A program made the translations under genes and the position numbers. Positions 7,528 through 17,500 of a stretch of 64,000 bases of DNA are shown here, one piece after another (position 1 is the first letter of the stretch; each line of letters begins with the position of its first letter). The stretch comes from Planomicrobium okeanokoites (GTDB lineage Bacteria; Bacillota; Bacilli; Bacillales_A; Planococcaceae), in assembly GCF_003428875.1 (NCBI RefSeq), contig NZ_QQRS01000005.1, positions 83,456-147,455 of the forward strand. Direction: 5' to 3'. A model generated the notes under the pieces. It was given only the letters and a program-made list of their open reading frames with translations. It was not told the DNA's origin and searched no databases.

Positions 7528-8895
7528 ATGAAGAAGTTTTCAACATCAACATGGCTCTTATTTTTACTTCCTTCCTTACTTGGTATCCTGCTGTTCCTGA
7601 TACCTATACCAACCACAAACGCGGATGGAGATACGGAATGGATGGTTACCATCGCAGTGCTGGCCAACTGGCTGGCAGATAACATTGCGTCATTGGTCCC
7701 ATGGATCATGCTGGTCCTATTATCGATTGCAGCTATCGGGTCATTGGTATACATAACCAAAAAACCGAATACAGATGAAGACGTTCCATTTTTCGACAAG
7801 CTGTTCAATGTAAGCCTATTTTGGACCATTACACGTGTTTTGGCCGCCATCTTCGCTTTCATGGTTTTATTCCAGGTGGGGCCAGAAGCAGTGTGGAACG
7901 AGAATACAGGCGGACTTCTCCTATCAGGAGACGGATTGTTGTCATTCCTGTTCACAATCTTCCTGTTTGCGGGACTGTTATTGCCGCTATTGATGAATTT
8001 TGGACTTCTGGAATTCTTCGGCTCCATGATGGTTAAGATCATGCGTCCGCTATTCCGCTTGCCAGGCCGTTCTTCTATTGACGCTCTTGCTTCGTGGGTT
8101 GGAGACGGAACAATCGGCGTACTTTTAACCAGTAAACAGTATGAAGACAATCGTTACACTCAGCGCGAAGCCGCTATTATCGGAACAACATTTTCAGTCG
8201 TATCGATCACATTCGCAATTGTCGTAATCGGCGAAATCGGTCTGGCTAGTTATTTCCTTCCGTACTACGGAACTGTAATTCTTGCAGGTATCATCCTTGC
8301 ATTGATCATGCCGCGCATCTATCCGTTATCCCGCAAACCGACGACGTTCATCGACGGTTCTGAGCAGGAATCCCAAACGGAAGATGTTCCTAAAGGATAT
8401 AATGTCGTTTCACACGGCATGGAAAAAGCGCTTGAAAAAGCAGATCGCAACCGTTCAATCAGCAAATTCTTTGAAGACGGCTTTAAGAACGTCCTGGATA
8501 TGTGGATCGGGGTTGCCCCAGTAGTTATGGCATTCGGTACGATCGCTTTGATCCTTGCTGAATATACACAGCTGTTCGTCATCCTTGGTGCACCATTCGT
8601 CCCTTACCTGAACTTGCTCGGCATCCCTGAAGCAGCAGATGCGGCACAATTGATGGTGGTCGGATTTGCGGACATGTTCCTTCCGGCGATTCTTGGTTCA
8701 GGCATCGAGTCTGAATTGACGCGCTTCGTCGTAGCAGCGCTGTCCGTTACTCAGCTGATCTACTTGTCGGAAGTCGGAGGAATCTTGCTTGGTTCGAAAA
8801 TCCCGGTCAATATCCTTGATTTGATCATCATTTTCCTTCTTCGCACAATTATCGCATTGCCGATCATTGCCGGAGTTGCCCATCTTTTATTCTAA
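7528..8895 (+). CDS. YjiH family membrane protein (nucleoside-recognition/Gate domain)
   Basis: A 455-residue polytopic membrane protein. The ATG at 7528 has AAAGGGG upstream, so an 11-residue extension from 7495 is dropped. Roughly ten hydrophobic segments are spread over the whole length. The central part (SSIDALASWVGDGTIGVLLTSKQY) and the C-terminal part (MFLPAILGSGIESELTRFV) are the conserved cores of the YjiH/Gate family, related to spore maturation SpmA/SpmB. The transported substrate is unknown. It is monocistronic, with a cre-like site in its promoter region and a perfect terminator. Confidence 0.82.
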   Translation: MKKFSTSTWLLFLLPSLLGILLFLIPIPTTNADGDTEWMVTIAVLANWLADNIASLVPWIMLVLLSIAAIGSLVYITKKPNTDEDVPFFDKLFNVSLFWTITRVLAAIFAFMVLFQVGPEAVWNENTGGLLLSGDGLLSFLFTIFLFAGLLLPLLMNFGLLEFFGSMMVKIMRPLFRLPGRSSIDALASWVGDGTIGVLLTSKQYEDNRYTQREAAIIGTTFSVVSITFAIVVIGEIGLASYFLPYYGTVILAGIILALIMPRIYPLSRKPTTFIDGSEQESQTEDVPKGYNVVSHGMEKALEKADRNRSISKFFEDGFKNVLDMWIGVAPVVMAFGTIALILAEYTQLFVILGAPFVPYLNLLGIPEAADAAQLMVVGFADMFLPAILGSGIESELTRFVVAALSVTQLIYLSEVGGILLGSKIPVNILDLIIIFLLRTIIALPIIAGVAHLLF

Positions 8896-8902
8896 TGAAA
8901 TC

Positions 8903-8938
8903 AAAAAATGCCATCCGCGATTGCGGATGGCATTTTTT
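8903..8938. terminator. bidirectional intrinsic terminator
   Basis: A 16-bp perfect stem, AAAAAATGCCATCCGC with loop GATT, separates the convergent YjiH and tdh genes. Confidence 0.92.
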
Positions 8939-8942
8939 CGAT

Positions 8943-9887
8943 TCAGGCATTTTGTAATTTCGCTTTTAATTTCTCCAACATATCCGCTGTCATTGCATCC
9001 AGATCATAGGCTGTCTTGAAGCCCCATTCTTTTTTCGCTGCGGATGCATCGATGCTGTCCGGCCAGCTGTCAGCGATGGCCTGACGCGCTGGATCTACAT
9101 CATAATTCATTTGGAATTCAGGAATGTGCTTGCGGATTGAAGCCGCAATCCCTTCCGGCTCGAAACTCATAGCCGTCACGTTGAACGCATTGCGATGTTC
9201 AAGTTTTGCAGGATCCGCTTCCATCAAGTCAACGATTGCCTGAAGGGCATCCGGCATATACATCATATCCATGTATGTGCCTTTATCGATATAGGAAGAA
9301 TAGCTTCCTTGCTCTAGAGCTTTATAGTAGATATCAACCGCGTAATCAGTCGTTCCGCCGCCGGGCTGAGCCACGTAAGAGATCAATCCCGGGAAACGCA
9401 CACCGCGGGTATCGACGCCGAACTTCTGGTAATAATAATCGCACAGCAATTCGCCCGCAACTTTATTGACGCCGTACATGGTCGTTGGGCGCTGCAATGT
9501 GTCCTGCGGTGTATCCATTTTTGGTGTCGAAGGGCCAAATGCACCGATCGAACTCGGTGTAAAGAATTGCATGCCCAGTTCTCGGGACGCTTCCAAAGCA
9601 TTGACCAGGCCGCCCATATTCAGATTCCAGGCGAGCAGCGGCTTTTCTTCTGCCGTAGCCGACAATAACGCCGCCATGTGCATCATCGTATCTGCACCGA
9701 AATCCTTGGCAAGGTCGTGCATTTTCTGCGCATCGGTTACATCCAGGATTTCAAATGGGCCGCTTGTATCAGTAGAAGGACGGATATCCGTAGCCAACAC
9801 GTTTTCAACTCCGTATATTCCACGCAATTTCCCGGTCAATTCCGACCCGATTTGTCCCAAAGCACCCGTAATCATAATTCGTTTCAT
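8943..9887 (-). CDS. tdh: L-threonine 3-dehydrogenase, short-chain (epimerase-like) type
   Basis: A 314-residue extended short-chain dehydrogenase that oxidises L-threonine to 2-amino-3-oxobutyrate with NAD. The glycine-rich NAD motif GALGQIG is at 8-14. The catalytic Tyr-Lys pair is in YGVNK (138-142), with Ser residues at 112-113. It belongs to the NAD-epimerase-like TDH class, not the zinc-dependent medium-chain E. coli Tdh. I start at the ATG with AGGAGC upstream and reject a 40-residue N-terminal extension to 10007. The threonine pathway partner kbl lies 0.9 kb away on the same strand, with an unrelated gene between them. Confidence 0.88.
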   Translation of the reverse strand: MKRIMITGALGQIGSELTGKLRGIYGVENVLATDIRPSTDTSGPFEILDVTDAQKMHDLAKDFGADTMMHMAALLSATAEEKPLLAWNLNMGGLVNALEASRELGMQFFTPSSIGAFGPSTPKMDTPQDTLQRPTTMYGVNKVAGELLCDYYYQKFGVDTRGVRFPGLISYVAQPGGGTTDYAVDIYYKALEQGSYSSYIDKGTYMDMMYMPDALQAIVDLMEADPAKLEHRNAFNVTAMSFEPEGIAASIRKHIPEFQMNYDVDPARQAIADSWPDSIDASAAKKEWGFKTAYDLDAMTADMLEKLKAKLQNA

Positions 9888-10043
9888 TTTATAAGCTCCT
9901 CTCGAATAAAACATATGTCCTCTGCAAAAACACAATAAAACCCTTAAAAACATTGATTTAACAGTATTCACTATACCGCCATTATAAATTGTTCCCTTAA
10001 AAAACACAACGACTTTAGAGATGTCCAGCCGTAAATGTTTTTT

Positions 10044-10051
10044 GCTATACT
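10044..10051 (+). promoter_or_regulatory. extended -10 promoter element
   Basis: TGCTATACT is an extended -10 element lying 70 bases before the ATG at 10121. No good -35 was seen. Confidence 0.4.
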
Positions 10052-10120
10052 GTTAGAAAGCCTGTATGGAGCGTGTTTCAGTTTAAGTTGGATTATTTTA
10101 TTTTTCAGTGGAGGTGGATA

Positions 10121-10753
10121 ATGAAGTCATTGCGATTGTTAGTGCTTTTTCTTCTGGGCATGGGCGTCACCGGTTTTTTATTGTCCATCGATACACCACG
10201 CTGGCTCGTATTTGCCGTCGTAATAATTTTCTATCTGATTTTGATGGTGCTCCCGGGAATTTACATTACTTATTTCTCCAACTCACTGCGGCAAATTGAA
10301 CGTTATGTTCACCGTAATCGGCATAAAGCCATCTTCGCTTTCCCTTATGCGCTTGGACATGGTGATGACCAGGATGTCGAAAGGTCAATCGAACGGATCT
10401 TGACGCTGCATAAACAGCAGGTGATGCAGTCAATCTATCGTACTTTGTTGGCGATTTATCGTGGACAGCCTGCGATTGCGGCACAGCATGCGGCAGCGAT
10501 TGACCGTGAACCATTGCGAAGTTATTATCTTGCCCACATTGCTGCATCTTCCGGAGAATTCCAGCGTGCAGCTGAGCTGAGCAGCCGGATTCAGGAACCT
10601 TGGATGAATCATTCGATTGATGCGCTAATTGCTTTTGAAAGCGATGACAGCAACTTTCCTGTCTATGTGGAGAAAAGTGTGAAGGCAGCGCGCGGCATTC
10701 AAAAATACACCTTGGAAAAAAGCTTTAATCGGATGAAAAAACCTTTGCCATAG
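10121..10753 (+). CDS. two-helix membrane protein with helical soluble domain, unknown
   Basis: A 210-residue protein. The ATG at 10121 has GGAGGTGG upstream. Two membrane segments lie at about 4-24 and 29-52. The remainder is helical with a TPR-like feel (repeated AIYRGQPAIAAQHAAAI, LAHIAASSGEFQRAAEL), but no family was recognised. It sits between kbl and tdh on the opposite strand, interrupting what would otherwise be a threonine-degradation operon. It shares a terminator with kbl. Confidence 0.78.
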   Translation: MKSLRLLVLFLLGMGVTGFLLSIDTPRWLVFAVVIIFYLILMVLPGIYITYFSNSLRQIERYVHRNRHKAIFAFPYALGHGDDQDVERSIERILTLHKQQVMQSIYRTLLAIYRGQPAIAAQHAAAIDREPLRSYYLAHIAASSGEFQRAAELSSRIQEPWMNHSIDALIAFESDDSNFPVYVEKSVKAARGIQKYTLEKSFNRMKKPLP

Positions 10754-10754
10754 A

Positions 10755-10790
10755 AAATCGCCCCGCCGGAATTTCCGGCGGGGCGATTTG
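10755..10790. terminator. bidirectional intrinsic terminator
   Basis: A very GC-rich 17-bp stem, AAATCGCCCCGCCGGAA with a one-base loop, lies between the convergent membrane-protein gene and kbl. Confidence 0.9.
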
Positions 10791-10792
10791 TA

Positions 10793-11983
10793 TTATTTTA
10801 TGATGTTAAGTTCTTTGCCAACTTTTTCATAGATGGCAATTGCGTCATCAAGCATTTCTTTTGTATGGGCAGCGGTCGGCATGTTGCGGACGCGGCCTGT
10901 GCCTTTTGGAACTGTCGGGAAGACGATGGATTTTGCATAAACGCCTTCTTCGAACAGGCGTTTTGAGAATTCCTGAGTCGTTTTCTCTTCGCCGATGATG
11001 CACGGTGTAATCGGCGTTTCGGATTCCCCGATATCAAAGCCGAGTTCTTTCAAGCCTTTTTTCAAGTAATCGCCGTTTTCCCACAGCTTATCATGCAATT
11101 CAGTCGAATCGATGATCATCTGGATTGCCGCTGTAATTGCCGCAACGTCACCAGGTGTCACTGCAGTCGAAAACAGGAACGGACGTGAACGGACTTTCAG
11201 CCAGTCGATCAGGTTCTGTTTACCGGCTACATAGCCGCCGACAACTCCGACAGCTTTTGATAAAGTACCCATTTGCATGTCGACTTCTTTTTCAAGTCCG
11301 AAATGCTTCACAGTTCCTTTACCTTTTCCGGTAACGCCTGAGCCATGCGCATCATCCACATACGTGATCAGGTCGAATTCTTTTGCAATTTCCACGATTT
11401 CCGGTAATTTCGCAATATCGCCGTCCATCGAGAAGACACCGTCTGTAATGACCATTACTTTATTGTATTGGCCGGATTCAGTCGCTTCTTTCGCTTTAGC
11501 GCGAAGATCTTCCATGTCCGAGTGTTTATAGGCAATGATTTTTGCTTTAGACAAACGGCAGCCGTCGATGATCGACGCATGGTTCAATTGATCCGACAAA
11601 ATCGCATCGTTTTTATCCATGACAGCGGAAATGGCAGCCATGTTGCAGTTAAATCCTGATTGGTAGGAAATCGCCGCTTCTGTCCCTTTGAATTCAGCCA
11701 GTTTTTCTTCCAGCTTCACATGAAGGTCCAATGTTCCGTTGATTGTGCGGACTGCGCCTGCTCCAACACCGTATTTATCAATTGCTTCTTTAGCAATTTT
11801 TTTCAAATCTTCGTTTGTTGCCAAACCAAGATAATTATTCGATGACAGGTTGATCAGATCTTTTCCACGCACCTGGATTATCGGTCCGTTCGGTCCTTCA
11901 ACCGGATCGATTTCATTATATAAACCCTGCTCTTTAAGTTCGTTAAGATTCTCGTTAAGGAAAGCATCCAATTTTTTCGACAA
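10793..11983 (-). CDS. kbl: glycine C-acetyltransferase (2-amino-3-ketobutyrate CoA ligase)
   Basis: A 396-residue PLP enzyme of the alpha-oxoamine synthase family. It cleaves 2-amino-3-oxobutyrate with CoA to glycine and acetyl-CoA, the second step of threonine breakdown after Tdh. The Schiff-base lysine is K243 in MGTLSKAVG, and the PLP-ring motif VDDAHGSG is at about 209-216. The start is a TTG at 11983 with AAGGAAG upstream. BioF-type relatives look similar, but the nearby tdh makes Kbl the better call. Confidence 0.92.
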   Translation of the reverse strand: MSKKLDAFLNENLNELKEQGLYNEIDPVEGPNGPIIQVRGKDLINLSSNNYLGLATNEDLKKIAKEAIDKYGVGAGAVRTINGTLDLHVKLEEKLAEFKGTEAAISYQSGFNCNMAAISAVMDKNDAILSDQLNHASIIDGCRLSKAKIIAYKHSDMEDLRAKAKEATESGQYNKVMVITDGVFSMDGDIAKLPEIVEIAKEFDLITYVDDAHGSGVTGKGKGTVKHFGLEKEVDMQMGTLSKAVGVVGGYVAGKQNLIDWLKVRSRPFLFSTAVTPGDVAAITAAIQMIIDSTELHDKLWENGDYLKKGLKELGFDIGESETPITPCIIGEEKTTQEFSKRLFEEGVYAKSIVFPTVPKGTGRVRNMPTAAHTKEMLDDAIAIYEKVGKELNIIK

Positions 11984-12044
11984 GTTAATCTTCCTTTCGT
12001 ATACCTGAATTCTTCTACCTTCCTATCATAACGCAATTTTACCC

Positions 12045-12076
12045 AAAAGAAAAAGCGGACCGCAGTCCGCTTTTCA
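12045..12076 (-). terminator. intrinsic terminator of the metallopeptidase gene
   Basis: A perfect 10-bp stem, AAAAGCGGAC with loop CGCA; on the minus strand it runs into a T-rich tail. Confidence 0.88.
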
Positions 12077-12077
12077 A

Positions 12078-14198
12078 TCAGTTTTTGCTTTTTCCGTTAT
12101 TCTTGCCTTTGCCTTTGTTCGGGTTGTCCACTTTGTATTGCACTTCATAAGTGAACTCTTTCGCTTCACGCTGACCTTCTGCAGCTGCGTATGAAGTGAT
12201 CATTTTCACATTGCCTTCGCGCAATACATTTTGCAGATCCAAAGCTTCTTCTTCCGTTACGTTGAATGGATCAACATGGAATACATGCTGCTGGCCATTT
12301 TTCTTCGTTTGGATGAATGTCGTTGTGAAATCGACATACTCACCTTTTAACTGGCCAAGTGACTGGAATGCTTCTGTTGAAGATCCATCAGCAGAGAAAT
12401 CGCCAAGCTGAACATTTTTGATGAACCAGCCTGTATCGTTGTAGCCCCAGTCCGTCAAGTTACGGAATGAAACCAATACATCTTGTCCAGCGTAAGCTGA
12501 AAGGTCGAATGTTTCAGTTGACCAGTCTAATTTATGTCCAGTGAATCCTGGTACATTTTCTTTGATAGTTGGATAGCCTTCTTCAACTACATCTGTACGT
12601 GTATTCTCGTTTTCAAGTGAAGTCCAAGTTTCACCGTTGTCAGTGGAAACTTGCACCACTGCATAATCCCATTGCTCTTCGATATCATAGTAATGATCGA
12701 AAGTAAGAGTTGGATTTTCAGTTGGAACAGTTGCTCCAAAGATTAGAGCCTGATCAGCCTCGTCACCGTTGTTCGCATGCAAGACTTGCTCAGACGCATC
12801 CAGCGGATTTGCTGTTGTGCTCCATTGCAATGGAAGGAAATCTACGCCGTCAAATTCAAGGCCGCGCACATCTTTTCCGAAGTCGAATTCTTTAAAGTCG
12901 CCGCCCCATGCCGGAACGCCTTCTTTTTCAAATGTTAATGCTTTTTCGAAATCGACAGTTTTTCCGCGTACGCCATCACCAACTGGAAGTTCGCGCAAGT
13001 CGATGCTGTCGAAATTGTAGTCGCTGCTTACGTCAGAGTTGTCCAAAGCCAGTGCTGCCATGAAGTTTTGGTAAACTTCTGTGAACGTTTTGCCTGTGCC
13101 GTAATCCTGAAGAACTTTATCTACACTCGCCATACCCTGGCTCGTGCCGTCAGTTGCGAGTTCACGGATAAACTCTTTACCGAATTTATCGTACATATAA
13201 AGAGTGAACAGGTAAGTCTGGCCGTAATCTGCGATTGTTTCCGGACCTGTTGCTGCTGTTCCATGCTCATCCCAGTTTACAAGTGAGTTTTCCGGGTGAT
13301 CCAAATAGAAGTTGATAGATCCTTCACCGTGTCCGTATCCTCCAAGATATTCAGAGAACGTTGACATCCCTTCGTTCAACCAGGTTTCTTCAGATCCATC
13401 GTTATCGGCTTGGATCAAATGCTGAAGCTCATGGATTGTTGTCCCGAAGAAAGTATTTTCAAGGCGTGTTTCCCAAGAATTTGTATCGATTGTAATGATG
13501 TTGCGGTCTGTATAGTTTTCAAGCGTCTGCCAGAAGAAACCTGCGACAAAGAACGGATATGATGGATTGTTCCAGCCTTCATCCTGCACGTTATCAACGA
13601 GCATGATCACTTTATCAGAACCTTCGTAATAGCCTTCCGGAAGCCCAACCATACCAGGCAGCGGTGAGTTCGATCCATCCAAGGAGTCCGGTGTGCCGAA
13701 GAATTCCGTTGCTACCGGGTAGATATTGCTGTCAAATTCCGCTTTTAATTTATCCACTTGCGCTTGTGTTACAACATCAGCCGGTTTCGGGTTATTTGGT
13801 CCGTAAGCCAAATCATTAGCTACCCAAATTTCCACATTGTCACCCACGCTGCGAAGTGTAAAATCTTTAAATTTCAAATTACGGTTAAGGAATTTCTTTG
13901 TTCCACCATCATAAGTAAATGTACTATCTGCTGCTGCCTCTTCGCCTTCACCAGCAGTTTCGTCATCCAAAGCACCAGCTTGCGCTTTGATCTTAGCTTC
14001 TGCTTCTTTCTGGAATTCAGCGTCATTTGAAAGCTCGTTCAAACTTTGGTCGATATCGATTCTATCGCCGTAGCGCGCTTCATTCCAGTCGGATGTTGAC
14101 GGTAAAGCTTCTGTTGGTGCCGCCATGGCCGCCGGCGCCATCAGTGATAGTGTTAAAGCACTTGCTGATAATATTGAAACCCACTTGCTTTTAATCAT
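12078..14198 (-). CDS. secreted zinc metallopeptidase, M30 (hyicolysin)/immune inhibitor A-like
   Basis: A 706-residue exported protein. The signal peptide covers residues 1-27 (cleavage near AAMAAP). Zinc motif HELQH is at 256-260, with a likely third ligand in WLNEG (273-277), an arrangement of M30/M6-like gluzincins. Residues 480-640 look like an immune-inhibitor-A/MAM-type beta domain (segments YYDIEEQWDYAVVQVS and YAGQDVLVSFRNLTD), and the end is lysine/asparagine rich. I use the ATG of MIKSKW, with GGAAGGGG upstream, and not the TTG at 14216. It probably degrades extracellular protein. It is monocistronic, with a long AT-rich upstream region. Confidence 0.85.
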   Translation of the reverse strand: MIKSKWVSILSASALTLSLMAPAAMAAPTEALPSTSDWNEARYGDRIDIDQSLNELSNDAEFQKEAEAKIKAQAGALDDETAGEGEEAAADSTFTYDGGTKKFLNRNLKFKDFTLRSVGDNVEIWVANDLAYGPNNPKPADVVTQAQVDKLKAEFDSNIYPVATEFFGTPDSLDGSNSPLPGMVGLPEGYYEGSDKVIMLVDNVQDEGWNNPSYPFFVAGFFWQTLENYTDRNIITIDTNSWETRLENTFFGTTIHELQHLIQADNDGSEETWLNEGMSTFSEYLGGYGHGEGSINFYLDHPENSLVNWDEHGTAATGPETIADYGQTYLFTLYMYDKFGKEFIRELATDGTSQGMASVDKVLQDYGTGKTFTEVYQNFMAALALDNSDVSSDYNFDSIDLRELPVGDGVRGKTVDFEKALTFEKEGVPAWGGDFKEFDFGKDVRGLEFDGVDFLPLQWSTTANPLDASEQVLHANNGDEADQALIFGATVPTENPTLTFDHYYDIEEQWDYAVVQVSTDNGETWTSLENENTRTDVVEEGYPTIKENVPGFTGHKLDWSTETFDLSAYAGQDVLVSFRNLTDWGYNDTGWFIKNVQLGDFSADGSSTEAFQSLGQLKGEYVDFTTTFIQTKKNGQQHVFHVDPFNVTEEEALDLQNVLREGNVKMITSYAAAEGQREAKEFTYEVQYKVDNPNKGKGKNNGKSKN

Positions 14199-14568
14199 TC
14201 TTTTTTCCCCTTCCAAACTTATCAGAATTTTATTACTTGTGAAAATCTTAACACGTCTGATAATTCAGAAGAATAGGGTATATAGATTATTTCGGTACCC
14301 GAATCATTAGGTATATAGTATAGGTATTTTTCCCAAAGATACCTAAATATTACCTACTTACCCATTTATGAATAAATTAAAAAAACCGTCATATAGGTGC
14401 AAATCCCACTTTCAGCAATATCCGCTGACAAATATATGCTATCCTTCTGACCGTGCCTATAACAATGATGATGATGGTCGAAAATCTTTCAGTTATTTCA
14501 AGCCGACAGTCAGCATATAAACAGTTTTTGATAAAAGTGCTCAATACTATATTCGAAAGCACAAGAAA
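14199..14568. other. AT-rich intergenic region with TAGGTAT repeats
   Basis: About 370 bases without a gene. They hold the promoter region of the metallopeptidase. The heptamer TAGGTAT (14321-14327) has its inverted copy ATACCTA (14339-14345). Further related half-sites are TTAGGTAT (14308-14315) and TTACCTA (14350-14356). Such clustering suggests a binding site for a regulator of the secreted peptidase, which is inference. Nothing else stands out in the rest. Confidence 0.5.
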
Positions 14569-14592
14569 AAGGACCCCCTCAAGGGCCCTTCT
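14569..14592 (-). terminator. intrinsic terminator of the glycosidase-like gene
   Basis: AAGGACCC pairs with GGGCCCTT (one mismatch). On the minus strand the hairpin follows the stop codon and precedes a T-run. Confidence 0.6.
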
Positions 14593-14593
14593 T

Positions 14594-17500
14594 TCATTCT
14601 GCCTCTTCAAATAATTCCTGAAGAATATAATAGGACTGTTTTAAACGCTCTTGCGTTTGCGGCAGAGCCCATTCTTCCCACGAATAAATTCTGGTATCAT
14701 CAAAGCCCATCGTTTCGGACTCGCCGCCTTCCCTTGCGAGAACAGCAGCCATCTCAATTCCTTCAACCTTCCGGCTCGCTTCGATGCCATCTTTTAAAAG
14801 ATCTCCTGTAAATTCTTTTTTAGCAGGGTCCTTGGCATTCAGGAGCATCCATGGAATACGGATTTCCAGGACACCGGTTTCAGCTGAATAATAATAGTCA
14901 TTCAATGAATCGTAGCCTTCATGATCAGGGCTGGCTATACCAAAACGCATTTTGCCTGTTTCGTAATAATCGAACGGCACCACTTCACCTGTATCCGGCC
15001 GTGTAAACGCCTTGTTCAAGGCAAGTCGGATGGGATGGAATGTCTCTTCGATATCCGCCTCTGCCGGAATCATGTCCAAGCGGGTATGATAATCATAATA
15101 GAAGGTATCATAGTCGCCAGCCACCTGCATGGCCGCCTCTTCCCCTTCGATTGCCAATTCGAAATCCGCCAGGAACTCATCTGCAACGGTGATTCCTTCG
15201 TCTTCACGGACACTGAAATATAAACGGAATGCATCTTCTTTCCACCAGTTTTCATCTGGATCGAATTCAGCTTTCACATATACATAACGTTCATCAGAAT
15301 CCATCGACAGCGAACGCAATGCACCTTCTTCTTTCTCATAGAGCACTGAATCTTCCTGCCAGTCATCTACACCGTCCACCTTCACTTTGTGGCGGTCAAA
15401 GCTGAGCAGCCCGAATTGCTGTTCATTTGTCTGTGCGTTCGACCAAAACGGACGTTCATTCGGATTATCGTAATCCATCGTGTTCCAGGTCCGCTTGAAC
15501 CACTCATCCTGCCATGTAAATACCAGTCCGCCAAGCAGACCTTCCTGCAGAATATCCTCATACAAATGACTGACAATCTCTCCCTGTTCCCGCTCGGAAA
15601 TAAATCCTTGATTCCAGCCGAACGGGTTTTCATGGGTCATGCCGCGGGATGAAGGAACACCAAACTCAGCGATTAATATCGGCATGTCATGGGATTCGTT
15701 CAGATCTCTCAGGTAACCTGCGTAATTATTCCGCTCTCCCCGGTGGTCGATGAATTCGGTATATTTTTCTTCCAGATTAAGAAATTCAGGATAGTATGGA
15801 TAAACATGATAAGAAGCGAACATTCCCACTTCTTCCAATCCCCCTTTTGTTCGGATGTGGTTTGGATCAACCGTCGCCATATCTTCTTCCTCATCCGGTT
15901 CAGCAGGCTGCTCGATATTGTCTGTCGTCACCCAGTTTGTAAAACTGAGCGGCCGCATACTTGAGTAATTATCGTATTCATACACTGCCAGCGTGTCCAA
16001 TTGCTGGGCAAGCCAATGTTCCATCGGGTTGGCGCCGGCAGTTTCGATGTAAGTACCGGAGAATTCACCGAGATCCGGATAGTTCAGTTCCATTTCGTGG
16101 ACAGTAGCCGGATACCATTCAATGCCGATCATCCAGCCGATGACATAATCAGATATATCTGCTGTATATGTGCCATAGGAATGTCCCGGTTGCTGTTCAA
16201 TTTTCGCATCGCCATGGACGACATCCACCACAGTTTTCATTTCCCGCTGGAAAGTTTCCGTAATTTCCGGTGTAAAGGCATCCAATGTTTCTGCAAGCGG
16301 ACCTTCATCAATCCAGACTCCGTGATATAAATACAATGGTGCTTCCGCTGTTTTATTGTATTCAGCAAATGCTTCATAAAAAGCTGGCGGGTGAATCGTG
16401 TATACTCGAATGGCATTGGCGTTCATTTCCCCGATCGCCTCAAACCACCTGTCATACTCGTCCCGTGTAATCGCCGCTTCTCCAGGGAACGTACCAGGTT
16501 TGGCCATTCCCATATTGACCCCTTTAACGGTGAAATCCTTCCATTCGCCATCTTCGAACACTTCAAACCTGTCGCCTTCCACTCTTGCCGGATACTGGAT
16601 GCCTTCTTTCGAAGCGGCAGTCGAAACTTGCTCAGTCTCCTGATTTTCTTTCCCATAACTTTCGGCAAGTATTGTCTGCATGACAGGTACATAGGTCCGC
16701 CAGTAAAAACTGTCGGCTCCGTCAAACGCATCTGAAGATAAAAAGGCCTTTACCTTTGCAAGACCGCTATATTGATAGAAAGACGGGACATTTTCCACGT
16801 CTACGAAGTCGCCTGCAAAATAATACACATCAGAGCGATTGACCGTGTTTTTCAATATAGCTGGAAAGTTTGCCGGAATCCCTTGCTCCGCGAGAATTCC
16901 CTGCCCCTTATCTGATAGCTGCCAATCATATTCCGCAAGAACTTCAGCTCCTTTGGCTTCGTTGATATCGAACCAATAGCCGAAAGCCGGGCTGTCAGAC
17001 AGCTCAAAAGCCGCTTTTCCCGCCTTCGTAAAACCGACCTGCAGACCTTCTTCCATAATGTCACCCTGTTCTTCGGAAAGAACGACAATTTTGCCGCTTT
17101 CATCTTCGACCAGTACAAATCCACCGCCAGTATATTGCCATTCATCGTCTTGTTCATAATTATCGACAATCCAAGCCGGCACTTCTTCACCAGCTGTCAA
17201 ATCAGGAAAATACCTGCCTGTCCAGCCGCTCCATTCAAGTCCCAGGAATTGTTCCATGTCAGCACTTACAGCCTTTTCTGTAGGTGAAGCCAGTGTGTTG
17301 AACTCCACGACCAGGTCACTGCCGGCGTCCATCACACGCTGCTTTACAGCCTGCCATTCATCCATCTGCAAGCCACCGTAAATCAGTTCGGACCTTTCAA
17401 CTTCACCTTCCCCTTCCTGCCAGGGGAGATCTCCTTTATACACTCCATATGTATCCGCCAGGTAGATCAAGTCGTAATCGGAATCCAAAGTGTTTATTTC

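Noticed and set aside
9888..10007. 40-residue N-terminal extension of threonine dehydrogenase
   Set aside because: The NAD-binding motif must be close to the N-terminus, and AGGAGC fits the internal ATG.
14389..14610. 73-residue minus-strand frame between the glycosidase-like and peptidase genes
   Set aside because: It overlaps a terminator and the 3' end of a real gene, with no ribosome binding site or recognisable motif.
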